From the NCBI GenBank assembly GCA_002335145.1, contig DDBV01000011.1, positions 1 to 13,169 of the forward strand: DNA of 13,169 nt, read 5' to 3'. Every line of letters starts with the position of its first letter. The stretch's first letter is position 1. The notes beneath the pieces were generated by a model. The model saw only the letters and a program-made list of their open reading frames with translations. It made no database searches and was not told the origin of the DNA. Both the position numbers and the translations under genes were made by a program. Shown one piece after another: positions 5,857 to 13,046 of the stretch. The stretch is from Patescibacteria group bacterium UBA2023. Lineage in GTDB: Bacteria > Patescibacteriota > Gracilibacteria > BD1-5 > UBA2023.

Positions 5857-6816
5857 TTACGAAAGCGAGAACGAGCGAAATCCCCTCATATCGCCTTCCA
5901 ACCTACCCAGTCCTTGTGCAGAACCGAGAAAAAACATTTCTTTTCATGAATGCAGAGCCTCTTTTTGAGGGAATAGCAAAACACTATCTTGCAATGACTC
6001 AAAGGCGACAGTTGCATTTTTTGCAAAGATGGTACCCTTTGGGATAACATCGAATCATTTGGGGTTTTTGCTATAAATCCACTCCAGACGCTCACCCTGA
6101 TACTGAGCATAGTATGCATCAAGGACATCTATGTGCTGTATGGTATCTGCCTTTGTTACCATTGGAGATCCTTTTATATAGCCAAATCTTTCTAGAATTA
6201 CCCGAGCATTGTAGAGCGAACGCTCAATGCAAGCTTGCTCCGAATGCTGTCATCCCTCGATAGTTATGGATATGCGCTCTCCAGGGAGATTTGCATGGTA
6301 CGCAATGATCGGACTTCCCTGTAAATAGTTCACGATATTATGTACTACATACTCACACGAAAGCGCTTCGCATAAGTGTCTATTGCCTGTACTCGAAGAG
6401 GCTGGAATAACCATGCTTGCGGAGGGAAGAGTTGTTGAATGTATATCTATACAAACATCGACATCCTCGAGCCATGGACGAATTCGCTCCCGTACTTCAA
6501 ACTCATGAGGAATCGGAGGATTCTTGGGATATTCCTGGTTCCAAATTCGATTCAGATCGGTTGCCCTATAACGTTGACCATGAAAGAAGGCCTCGTGGTT
6601 TGCAATAATGCATCGTACTGTCCCTGATAACGGCGGAGCATCCGTGAACATGGTTCGCAACCATTCGACCACATGGATTCATGCGATCTCATTTCCGTGA
6701 ATGCACGCGATAAATGCTATCGTTTTGCCCGGATTGATTCCCTTGTATTCAATGACGCCAGATTCATTGGCATGACTGAGAAGCCCTTCCATGATAGTGA
6801 TGTTATCCGGAGCCAT
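5857..6816 (-). CDS. AstE/AspA-like zinc-dependent deacylase or carboxypeptidase (M14 fold), four UGA-Gly codons
   Basis: Protein of 319 residues with UGA at codons 46, 189, 254 and 291 read as Gly. The succinylglutamate desuccinylase/aspartoacylase pattern is clear: zinc ligands H40-G-N-E43 in CIHGNEIAG, the substrate Arg region TDLNRIW (86-92), the third ligand H126 in CIDIHSTT, and the catalytic Glu E187 in ITIEGGQHS. A C-terminal beta domain follows (FDVIPKGTIFAKNATVAFESLQDSVLLFP), ending at TAA. The UGAs at 46 and 189 lie within the most conserved motifs. Members cleave N-acyl amino acids or related amides; the substrate is not evident. It starts 12 bases after the GNAT gene and shares its transcript. 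The start context is agccATGGCT without a Shine-Dalgarno motif. Confidence 0.88.
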
Positions 6817-6828
6817 GGCTTTTGGTGT

Positions 6829-7491
6829 TTAATTGGCAAGAATTGACCGAAATCATTGGACTACTTGTTCCATTTTCTGGTCTGTCATGGTATTTGGATT
6901 ATGGCGACCAAGCCAAAAGAGAGTAGCACAGAGTTGCTCAGCGGGCATGATGTCTGGCACAAACAAGTCGATTACCTTTTCAACGTACTTCGCGGGGCCG
7001 CCAGGCAAGCATATAAATCACATATTTTCGCGTACTTTGCGTACTCGTTTGCTAAAAGTTGCTGAGAATACGATATCGTAATTCTGTGAAAGAAGGCGGT
7101 CGGAAGTGGTCATAAGTGTTTCTCCAAGACCTTCTCACCGATGCTTTGGGTCGACAATCAGCGTACCTCCGCACCCGAAACGAAGAGCGTGGTCATGAGT
7201 TTCTTGGTCTTCGTAAGGATCTACTGTGGAATTCCCTATAATTTGCCCAACCGAATCGAGTGCGACAATGCTGTGATCGAATTTTTTTGCGAGCGCGTCT
7301 GGACTTGGAAGCACGACCGTAGGATTGGTGCGAACTTGCTCCGAAAGCAGTGCCGTCATTCGTCTAGTATAGCACATACGGGTTATTCCGAGATCATCTG
7401 GTCGTCAAACCGAATAAGTACCATGAAGGATTACTGGCGAAGAGGCAGATGAAGTAGGTGAAGCAGAATGGTCCACGGTCTGTGTGATCAT
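6829..7491 (-). CDS. GNAT-family N-acetyltransferase, four UGA-Gly codons
   Basis: Protein of 220 residues with UGA at codons 29, 119, 158 and 213. The core has FGCGGTLIVDPKH followed by R118-G119-E-G-L-G, the acetyl-CoA pyrophosphate-binding loop of GNAT motif A (R/Q-x-x-G-x-G/A). G119 is encoded by UGA. SQNYDIVFSATFS and VRENMGFI match motif B and the 'x-GF' element, the latter Gly also UGA. The ATG at 7491 is chosen because the segment SPVILHGTYSVGRPDDLGITRM, joined through UGA29, looks like coding sequence. A shorter start at 7368 (MTALLSEQV) is possible. It lies just after a terminator hairpin and 12 bases before the AstE-like gene. The substrate is unknown. Confidence 0.85.
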
Positions 7492-7505
7492 AGTGACATG
7501 GGATG

Positions 7506-7535
7506 AAAAATAAAACTCCCCTCGTAGAGGGGAGT
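7506..7535 (-). terminator. Terminator or attenuator hairpin before the GNAT gene
   Basis: On the minus strand ACTCCCCTC (7535-7527) pairs perfectly with GAGGGGAGT (7523-7515) around a 3-base loop, followed by TTTTATTTTT. It ends 14 bases before the GNAT ATG, leaving no room for another promoter. The upstream bases 7575-7569 (GAGGGGG) can pair instead with 7533-7527, an alternative that would prevent the terminator. Confidence 0.75.
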
Positions 7536-7556
7536 GTACGTTCGCTGGACTGAAGC

Positions 7557-7622
7557 CTATGCGAAAATCCCCCTCGTGCCGATGAGAATGAGAATAATGG
7601 CGAGAAGGAGATATGTCGACAT
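7557..7622 (-). CDS. 21-residue Leu/Ile-rich peptide (leader peptide or small membrane peptide)
   Basis: A short ORF, MSTYLLLAIILILIGTRG followed by IFA and TAG, lies between a good promoter and a strong terminator, so it is the only coding sequence on a short transcript unless the terminator is read through. Codons 5-14 are LLLAIILILI: five Leu, four Ile and one Ala. The peptide could be a single membrane helix, reminiscent in size of type I toxins such as Ibs. Alternatively, the codon run could sense Leu/Ile-tRNA charging as in leu or ilv leaders. Bases at codons 16-18 can pair with the terminator's 5' arm, which favours the leader idea. No Shine-Dalgarno motif precedes it (ttcatATGTCG). 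Confidence 0.5.
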   Translation of the reverse strand: MSTYLLLAIILILIGTRGIFA

Positions 7623-7657
7623 ATGAAGCCTGATATTTTGCTTGCGAAACCACGAGC

Positions 7658-7685
7658 ATGCTAATGAGTATTCCCGGTATGTCAA
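7658..7685 (-). promoter_or_regulatory. Promoter of the short Leu/Ile peptide and the GNAT/AstE genes
   Basis: On the minus strand TTGACA (7685-7680) is a perfect -35, followed after 16 bases by TAGCAT (7663-7658). Transcription would start near 7651, about 29 bases before the peptide ATG. Confidence 0.6.
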
Positions 7686-7878
7686 TTTTTTTGCAAAATG
7701 AAGGCCAGATCGCTGCTCGCCAGAAGACAAGGTAATAAAGATGAGTACCTCCGGGAAGGATTTCGTTATCCATACAAGCCTCAACAAGACATATGCCTTA
7801 CGTTGCTCGGTCGACCCAACCATCGGTGAGCAGAGCATTCTCCCTGGTTAACAACCATCTTGAAATCTTATTTCACCT

Positions 7879-8574
7879 CTAACGAATTTCACATGGAACG
7901 TATTTTGATGCGATGAGTCGAAACCGCTCCATCTGTTCTGTCGTGCACGGGTATCATTCGAATGCTGGATTGAGTGTTTCTCACGACAGGAAATTTTGTA
8001 TGTAGTAGCGTTTGGTACCAACAATACTCTGGGCAATAGATTGAATGACACATTCATCGTGCCACGGCTGTATTACCGTCGTGCGAAATTCATACTCGAT
8101 TTTCGAGCTGATAAGCAGGGATATACTCCGTGCGTATTGATCCGGAGAAATCTTTACTCCTGTTAATTCAGCGTATCGTTCGAGTGGAAACTTGACATCC
8201 ATCGCGACATAATCGACGAGATTTTCAGAAAGAATATACTCCAACATCTCGGGATTGCTCCCGTTCGTGTCGAGTTTCGTCTTGAAACCGAGACTCCGGA
8301 CGCGCGCGAGAAAGTCCGGAAGATCCATGTGGATTGTTGGTTCCCCGCCGCATACCACGACTGCATCGAGACATCAACGACGTGATTCGAGGAATCGAAA
8401 GAAGGCATATTCCGGGAGGAAAGTCGATCGAATTTTTTTGATTTTCTCGGGGAGAACGAACTCGCTGTTGTAGCAAAATCCGCACCGCAAATTGCACCCC
8501 GGCGTGAATGCGATACATGCGACACTCCCCGGATAGTCGACGAGCGTAAGGCGTTGGACGGCGGAAAGATACAT
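7879..8574 (-). CDS. nrdG: Anaerobic ribonucleotide reductase activating enzyme (radical SAM), three UGA-Gly codons
   Basis: Protein of 231 residues with UGA at codons 67, 198 and 207. It uses a [4Fe-4S] cluster and S-adenosylmethionine to form the glycyl radical on NrdD. The CxxxCxxC cluster motif is C27-N-L-R-C31-G-F-C34. SAM-binding VVCGGEPT (73-80) is the GGE(P) motif, and KTLDTNG-like KLDTNGSNP and VDYVAMDVKFP follow. The N-terminal LTLVDYPGSVACIAFTPGCN places it in the NrdG2/PflA-like branch that activates class III reductases. The UGA at 67 precedes CLDAVVVCGGEPT, where relatives have Gly. It begins 10 bases after the glycyl-radical ORF in the same operon. The stop is TAG. Confidence 0.92.
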
Positions 8575-8584
8575 ATGAGGATCG

Positions 8585-8776
8585 TTATCCGAACTCTTTC
8601 ATGAACCGCGAATTCGCGGACGAGTGCTCGTCGAAATATTCACGCGAGTAGAATTCGGATTTTTTTCCCTCGTTGAATTGACTGACTGGTCGGTAGTACC
8701 CCATGACGCGGGTGTATATTTCGCAACGGGTACGCTGAGTATTGGAGTGCATTGCAGGTATGTGAAAAAATAGCAT
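8585..8776 (-). CDS. Separate glycyl-radical domain of class III ribonucleotide reductase
   Basis: A 63-residue ORF containing RTRCEIYTRVMGYYRPVSQF then NEGKKSEFYSR. This is the C-terminal NrdD segment with the radical glycine (G26 here, encoded GGG) in the R-V-x-G-Y motif. It is not in frame with nrdD: nrdD ends at TAA 8785-8787, and 8 bases later this ORF starts with ATG at 8776 (or ATG 8752), in the -1 frame. It stops at TAA 10 bases before nrdG. Known NrdD proteins carry this domain in the same chain, and both parts are needed for activity. It may be a true separate subunit, a product of -1 frameshifting within the preceding overlap, or a disrupted gene or assembly error. Confidence 0.8.
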   Translation of the reverse strand: MLFFHIPAMHSNTQRTRCEIYTRVMGYYRPVSQFNEGKKSEFYSREYFDEHSSANSRFMKEFG

Positions 8777-8784
8777 AGAGATTG

Positions 8785-10992
8785 TTACGCGCCGACCATC
8801 GAATGAGCTAATTGCGACAGCTTTTCCGAGTTATCCGTATGGCGCGTGCGGATGTCGAGATCGTAGCGTGTCCCGACATATCCGATTTCTATATCGCACT
8901 CGGGGCAATAGTCGTGCTCTCATGCGATATAGCCATGCTTCGGACAGATCGAAAAGGTTGGCGTGATTGTTATGTAGGGGAGCTGATAATTCGATACGGC
9001 TCGCCGCACCAAATCGCGACAGGCACGCGCATCCGAAACGCGCTCGCCAAGGTAGAGATGGAGTACCGTGCCGCCGGTATAGCGACATTGGAGCTCGTTT
9101 TGTTGATCGAGTGCTTCGAACGCATCATCGGTATAACCGACCGGAAGCTGCGTGCTGTTTGTGTAGTACGGCGCGTCCGGCGTTCCTGCTTGTATGATTC
9201 ACGGGAGCTGTTTCCGATCTTCTTTCGCGAAGCGGTACGTGGTTCCTTCTGCGGGAGTTGCCTCTAGATTATAGAGATTTCCCGTTTCTTCCTGGTACCC
9301 CTGCAGAATCTCGCGCATGAAATCGAGTATCTCGAGCGCGAAAGCGTGTCATTTCGGCGTAGCGATATTCTCTTGATCGCCCGTGAAATTCCGAATCGCT
9401 TCATTCATTCCATTGAGTCCGATGGTGGAAAAGTGATTCCGAAAACTCCGCAAATATCGTGCCGTATACGGGTAGAGTCCACGTGCAAGCCATTTTGTCG
9501 CTGTTTCACGCTTCGTCTCGAGCGTATCGCGGGCGATATTCATGAGCTGTCGGATTCGTTGTTTGAAAGCGTCTTTATCGCCCGAGCACATAAATCCGAT
9601 TCGTGCCATATTGAGTGTGACTACTCCGAGCGATCACGTCATTTCCGCCGATCCAAAGAGTCCGTTCCCGCGCTTCAGGAGTTCACGCAAATCGAGCTGG
9701 AGCCGGCAGCACATACTGCGAACCGCACCGGGCTCGTAGGCATTCGGATTACGAACGCGTTGCACATTGCCATGCTCATCGCGTTCGTTTTTGTACTGAG
9801 ATCCGATGAAGTTCTGGAAGTAGGGAATTCCATACTTGGCCGTCATTTCAAAGATTCGTTCCGTTTCAGGGTCATCCCATGGGAAATCTTCGGTCAGGTT
9901 GTAGGTGGGAATCGGGAACGTGAAGACGCGCCCGTTCGCATCGCCAGCGAGATACACCTCGATCAAGGCGCGATTAATGAGCCTGCGTTCGTGGTCGAGT
10001 TCTGCGAATGTCTTTGCGTACGGAGTAGCGTTGTAGCCGCCGATGTGGAGGCGTTGATCTCGCAAATCCGCCGGACACGTCCAGTCGAGCGTGATATTGG
10101 TGAAGGGGGTTTGCGTTCCCCAGCGCGAAGGAACGTTGAGTCCGAATATGAAATTCTGCATATTCTGGAGCACGTACCGATAGACCTTCTTCTCCAGGTA
10201 CTCTTCATGTTCCGCAGTGGTCGCGAATGATATGTGATGTGTTTGGATTTCCTCTTCCAGTTCGGCTCGGTATTTGTGGACGAAAGGTGAAAGGTACGTA
10301 TCGAACGATGAAAATGCCTGCGCCCCGGCCCATTCGTTCTGAAGCGTTCCGAGGAAGTTAATCATTTGATTGACCGCCGATTGCAAATTTTTCGGCGGAG
10401 CTGATTCGATTCGATTCGGTAATCCATTGAGTCATTCCTCGAGAAGAGCTCGCAAGCTCCATCCCGCGCAGTATCCCGAGAACATGTCGAGGTCGTGAAT
10501 ATGGATGTCGGCATTCCTGTGGGCATCTCCGGCCTCTTTCGAGTAGATATGCGAGAGCCAATAGTTCGCGGTGACTTTTCCCGAGGTATTGAGAATGAGT
10601 CCTCCGAGCGAGTAGCCAGAATTTGCGTTCGCATGGACGCGCCAGTCCGTCTTTCCGAGGTATTCGTCCATCGTGCGTTCGACCTCCACCGTCACGCTGC
10701 GGTCCGATCGGAGCTCGGTACGTCGTTCCCGGTAGAGAATGAAGGTTTTCGCTACCGCATCATGACCGCTATCCATGAGAATACGTTCGATGGTATCTTG
10801 GATTGTCTCGATATCCGGAATCGTTTCTTTTCCCGTTTCAATTTTGCGGATGACCGCGTCACAGAGGCGGGATACCTCCTGCTGGTCTATGGGCGTACTC
10901 GCGTCACTCGCTCGGGTGATTGCTCGCTCGATTCTGGTACGGTCGAATGAGACAATGCTGCCGTTGCGTTTCTGCACCTTAAAAATCGACAT
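8785..10992 (-). CDS. nrdD: Anaerobic ribonucleoside-triphosphate reductase, lacking its glycyl-radical domain; five UGA-Gly codons
   Basis: Protein of 735 residues with UGA at codons 187, 453, 548, 598 and 691. It reduces ribonucleotides to deoxyribonucleotides without oxygen. Residues 1-95 form an ATP-cone allosteric domain (VQKRNGSIVSFDRTRIERAI). The barrel has HIHDLDMF, PNRIESAPPK, NEWAGAQAFSSFDTY, QTPFTNITLDW, the thiyl-radical Cys region M427-C-C-R430, LGVVTLNMARIG and DAPYYTNSTQLPVGY. A zinc site begins CPKHGYIAGEHDYCPEC (683-699). UGA codons sit on family glycines, such as LLEE-G-LNG and KQLP-G-IIQAGTP. After the zinc site the frame gives about 36 unfamiliar residues and stops at TAA without the RVxGY radical motif, which lies in the next ORF. 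It heads the operon and is probably controlled by NrdR. Confidence 0.92.
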
Positions 10993-11001
10993 ATGCAGTA
11001 T

Positions 11002-11017
11002 TTACTATATATAGTGT
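11002..11017. promoter_or_regulatory. NrdR box 1 (proximal)
   Basis: The minus strand reads ACACTATATATAGTAA, matching 14 of 16 positions of the NrdR box consensus as I recall it (acaCwAtATaTwGtgt). It overlaps the likely nrdD -10 box, so bound NrdR would repress the operon when dATP is high. Confidence 0.65.
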
Positions 11018-11034
11018 TGTTTTGCACAAAACAA
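11006..11034 (-). promoter_or_regulatory. Probable nrdD promoter
   Basis: On the minus strand TTGTTT (11034-11029) and TATATA (11011-11006) are spaced by 17 bases. Transcription would start near 10999, leaving only a few untranslated bases before the ATG at 10992. AT-rich alternatives exist nearby. Confidence 0.45.
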
Positions 11035-11039
11035 CACTA
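11012..11039. repeat. Perfect 13-bp palindrome with 2-base centre
   Basis: TAGTGTTGTTTTG (11012-11024) is the exact reverse complement of 11027-11039, with CA between. It links the two NrdR boxes and contains the nrdD -35 box. It could be a second operator or, in RNA, a hairpin. Confidence 0.8.
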
Positions 11040-11049
11040 CACTATGGAC
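11034..11049. promoter_or_regulatory. NrdR box 2 (distal, weak)
   Basis: ACACTACACTATGGAC keeps one good half-site (ACACTA). It starts exactly 32 bases from box 1, which is the paired spacing of about three helical turns usual for NrdR. By itself the match is only 9 of 16. Confidence 0.4.
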
Positions 11050-11288
11050 AACCTGGGATATTTCAAATGATTTTTACGAATAAGCTTGACAGTGAACGAA
11101 TATTTATGTTCTGCATAGAAGCGAGTCTGTCTTCTTTTCCGGATGCAGTATTTTGTCGTTCTCCATGGGGTTTTCACTTCAGTCTTTGGTACGCAGTCAT
11201 AGATGATTTCATCCAAAAAAACCTTCCGAAAGATTTTTTTGGATCTCGGCAGATTCGTTTTCTCGGACGCAGAATCCGCCAAACCTCG
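11050..11288. other. Intergenic region between divergent nrdD and gltX
   Basis: No gene is convincing. Open frames on both strands lack family motifs; the plus one has no sense-code stop before it runs into gltX. The notable element is a perfect 11-bp hairpin, ATCCAAAAAAA (11211-11221) with TTTTTTTGGAT (11234-11244), which could terminate transcription in either direction. An isolated TTGACA at 11086-11091 has no matching -10. Confidence 0.5.
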
Positions 11289-11316
11289 TTGACAAGAACT
11301 GTTAGTTGCATACAAT
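11289..11316 (+). promoter_or_regulatory. Promoter of gltX
   Basis: TTGACA (11289-11294) and TACAAT (11311-11316), spaced by 16 bases, match the sigma70 consensus at 11 of 12 positions. Transcription would start near 11323, about 42 bases before the ATG. Confidence 0.8.
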
Positions 11317-11364
11317 GGCTCTATATTGCCATGCAAAGGATTGTTACCGTCTTTTGACTACACC

Positions 11365-13020
11365 ATGACCCAACCAACCAATCGCGATGAGCTCGCGAAA
11401 ATGCTTTTTCCCCATGCGATCCCTACCATCCAGGAGCTCGAGATCCGCTATCCGGCGCGATCTGTGCCATTCGTTACAAGATTCGCCCCGAGTCCCACGG
11501 GATTCATGCATATCGGGGGAGTGTACGCTGCTCTTGCGAGTGAGCGTTTCGCACATGGACGCGGGGGGATATTTTTTCTGCGAATCGAAGACACCGACAA
11601 GAAGCGCGAGGTTGCAGGTGCAATCGACTTGATCGAGTCGAGCCTCTCACGTTTTGGCATTCCGGTCGATGAATCCGTCTCGGTCGGCGGGAAGTACGGT
11701 CCATACGTTCAGAGCGAGCGGCGCGAACTCTACCATGTTTTTGCTCGCGATCTCCTCTTGCGGGGGCTTGCATACCCATGTTTCATGACCGAAGACGAGA
11801 TCTCCGAGATTCGGACTCAGCAGGAAGCAATGGGCGCGTTCCCGGGTATCTATGGCGAGTACTCGGTTTGGCGAGATGCCACGACCGAGGCTGTACGCGA
11901 GGCCATCGATGCCAATAAGGACTGGGTTTTACGGTTCAGATGTCCCAATCGCCGTCCGGATGCCCGAGTCGTTGTGCATGACGAGATTCGCGGCAAAATG
12001 GAAATGGGCGACAACTTCCTCGACATACCGCTTCTCAAGCGTGACGGGATTCCTACATACCACTTTGCCCACGCCGTAGACGACCACCTCATGCGCGTAA
12101 CGCACGTACTGCGTGCGGAAGAATGGCTCCCATCTCTCCCTCTTCACTTGCAGCTCTTCGAAGCCTGCGGATTCGAGCCACCGAAGTACGCGCACACTGC
12201 ACAACTCATGAAGACCGATGAGGGAAACAAGCGGAAACTCAGCAAGAGCAAGGATCCTGAAGCGAACGTTGAATACTTTTTCGAGCGTGGATACCCGGCT
12301 GAGGCGGTTCGGGAGTATCTCTTCAATATCTTTGATTCCGGCTATGAACCATGGCGGGCAGAGAATCCCGATGCCACACCGGAGTCGTATGTGTTCGAAT
12401 TACCCAAAATGCCGCGATCGGGTGCGCTCTTCGATCTGAAGAAACTCGATTCGATCAGCCATGGATTTCTTTCATCGCTCTCGAATGATGAGCTCTTCGA
12501 GCGAATGCTGGAATGGACCAAGCGATACGATCCGGAGCTCGCCGAAATGATGACGAGATACCGGGATATTTCCTTCTCCGCTATCAGCATTCAGCGTCTC
12601 ACGGACAAAGATCCCAAGAAATTCCGCATCCTCTCGGATGTGCGGGATTACCTCTCGGTCTTTCTCCCCGCGCTTTTCGAGGTACGAAAGAATGCCCGTC
12701 CTTCTCTCGATACCCCGCTCGATCCGGATCTCTCCCGCCAGATCCTCGAAGACTTTCTCGGAGCACTCTCGACACTCCCGGGGACTCCGGACGAATGGAT
12801 CGTATCCGTGCGCGAGCGATCCAAGTCATTCGGCATGGCTCAGACGAATGCCGAATGGAAGGAAGGTGGGCACGCTGGAAAGTTCGCAGACTATGCCATG
12901 ACCCTACGCCTTGCAATAGCGGGGGGGACCGCGTCTCCCGATCTCTTTGAGACAATCCGGACACTCGGACTCGATGAAACCCAGAAGCGTATTCAGGATC
13001 GTATCAACGAACTCGGATAG
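11365..13020 (+). CDS. gltX: Glutamyl-tRNA synthetase
   Basis: Protein of 551 residues, a class I synthetase that charges tRNA-Glu (and tRNA-Gln in organisms lacking GlnRS). RFAPSPTGFMHIGG (39-52) contains the HIGH-type site as HIGG. FFLRIEDTDKKR is the glutamate and ATP pocket, and KLSKS (291-295) is the KMSKS loop. HLMRVTHVLRAEEWLPSLP and YAHTAQLMKTDEGNKRK are typical. A roughly 35-residue N-terminal extension with LFPHAIPTIQELEIRYPAR before the first strand matches the longer GltX type found in Clostridia, so the ATG at 11365 is chosen over 11326, which lies at the transcription start. It contains no UGA codon despite roughly 35 glycines. The stop is TAG. Confidence 0.96.
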   Translation: MTQPTNRDELAKMLFPHAIPTIQELEIRYPARSVPFVTRFAPSPTGFMHIGGVYAALASERFAHGRGGIFFLRIEDTDKKREVAGAIDLIESSLSRFGIPVDESVSVGGKYGPYVQSERRELYHVFARDLLLRGLAYPCFMTEDEISEIRTQQEAMGAFPGIYGEYSVWRDATTEAVREAIDANKDWVLRFRCPNRRPDARVVVHDEIRGKMEMGDNFLDIPLLKRDGIPTYHFAHAVDDHLMRVTHVLRAEEWLPSLPLHLQLFEACGFEPPKYAHTAQLMKTDEGNKRKLSKSKDPEANVEYFFERGYPAEAVREYLFNIFDSGYEPWRAENPDATPESYVFELPKMPRSGALFDLKKLDSISHGFLSSLSNDELFERMLEWTKRYDPELAEMMTRYRDISFSAISIQRLTDKDPKKFRILSDVRDYLSVFLPALFEVRKNARPSLDTPLDPDLSRQILEDFLGALSTLPGTPDEWIVSVRERSKSFGMAQTNAEWKEGGHAGKFADYAMTLRLAIAGGTASPDLFETIRTLGLDETQKRIQDRINELG

Positions 13021-13027
13021 ATTTTCA

Positions 13028-13046
13028 TGAAACCACTTTGGTTTTA
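13028..13046 (+). terminator. Weak terminator after gltX
   Basis: TGAAACCA (13028-13035) pairs with TGGTTTTA (13039-13046), 8 pairs including one G-U, around loop CTT, with part of the T tract inside the stem. It lies 8 bases after the gltX stop. Confidence 0.4.

Noticed and set aside
5766..6047. Plus-strand ORF with a signal-peptide-like start (MKTFLTVFLCALTNF)
   Set aside because: Most of it is the antisense of the AstE-like C-terminus (5857 onward), it starts with GTG, and it has no promoter or family match.
7686..7878. Frames upstream of and continuous with the Leu/Ile peptide (minus 7838 to 7557, and 7773)
   Set aside because: They run across a consensus promoter and show no family motif; the short ORF downstream of the promoter is the simpler reading. 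Nothing else is evident in this gap.
8740..8830. Intein C-terminus in front of the glycyl-radical domain (AMHSN before TQRTRC)
   Set aside because: Inteins end in His-Asn, not His-Ser-Asn, and no N-terminal intein block with a Cys start is present after the zinc site.
1237..10992. Interpretation as many pseudogenes, or as UGA-Trp (code 4)
   Set aside because: Fragments rejoin in the same frame every time with only UGA between them, and the UGA columns are glycines in known motifs; tRNA-Trp has anticodon CCA.
11022..11357. Open frames on both strands between nrdD and gltX (for example minus 11037-11336)
   Set aside because: The plus frame ends at UGA, a sense codon here, and then continues out of frame into gltX. 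The minus frame crosses the consensus gltX promoter and ends in the NrdR boxes. Neither has family motifs.
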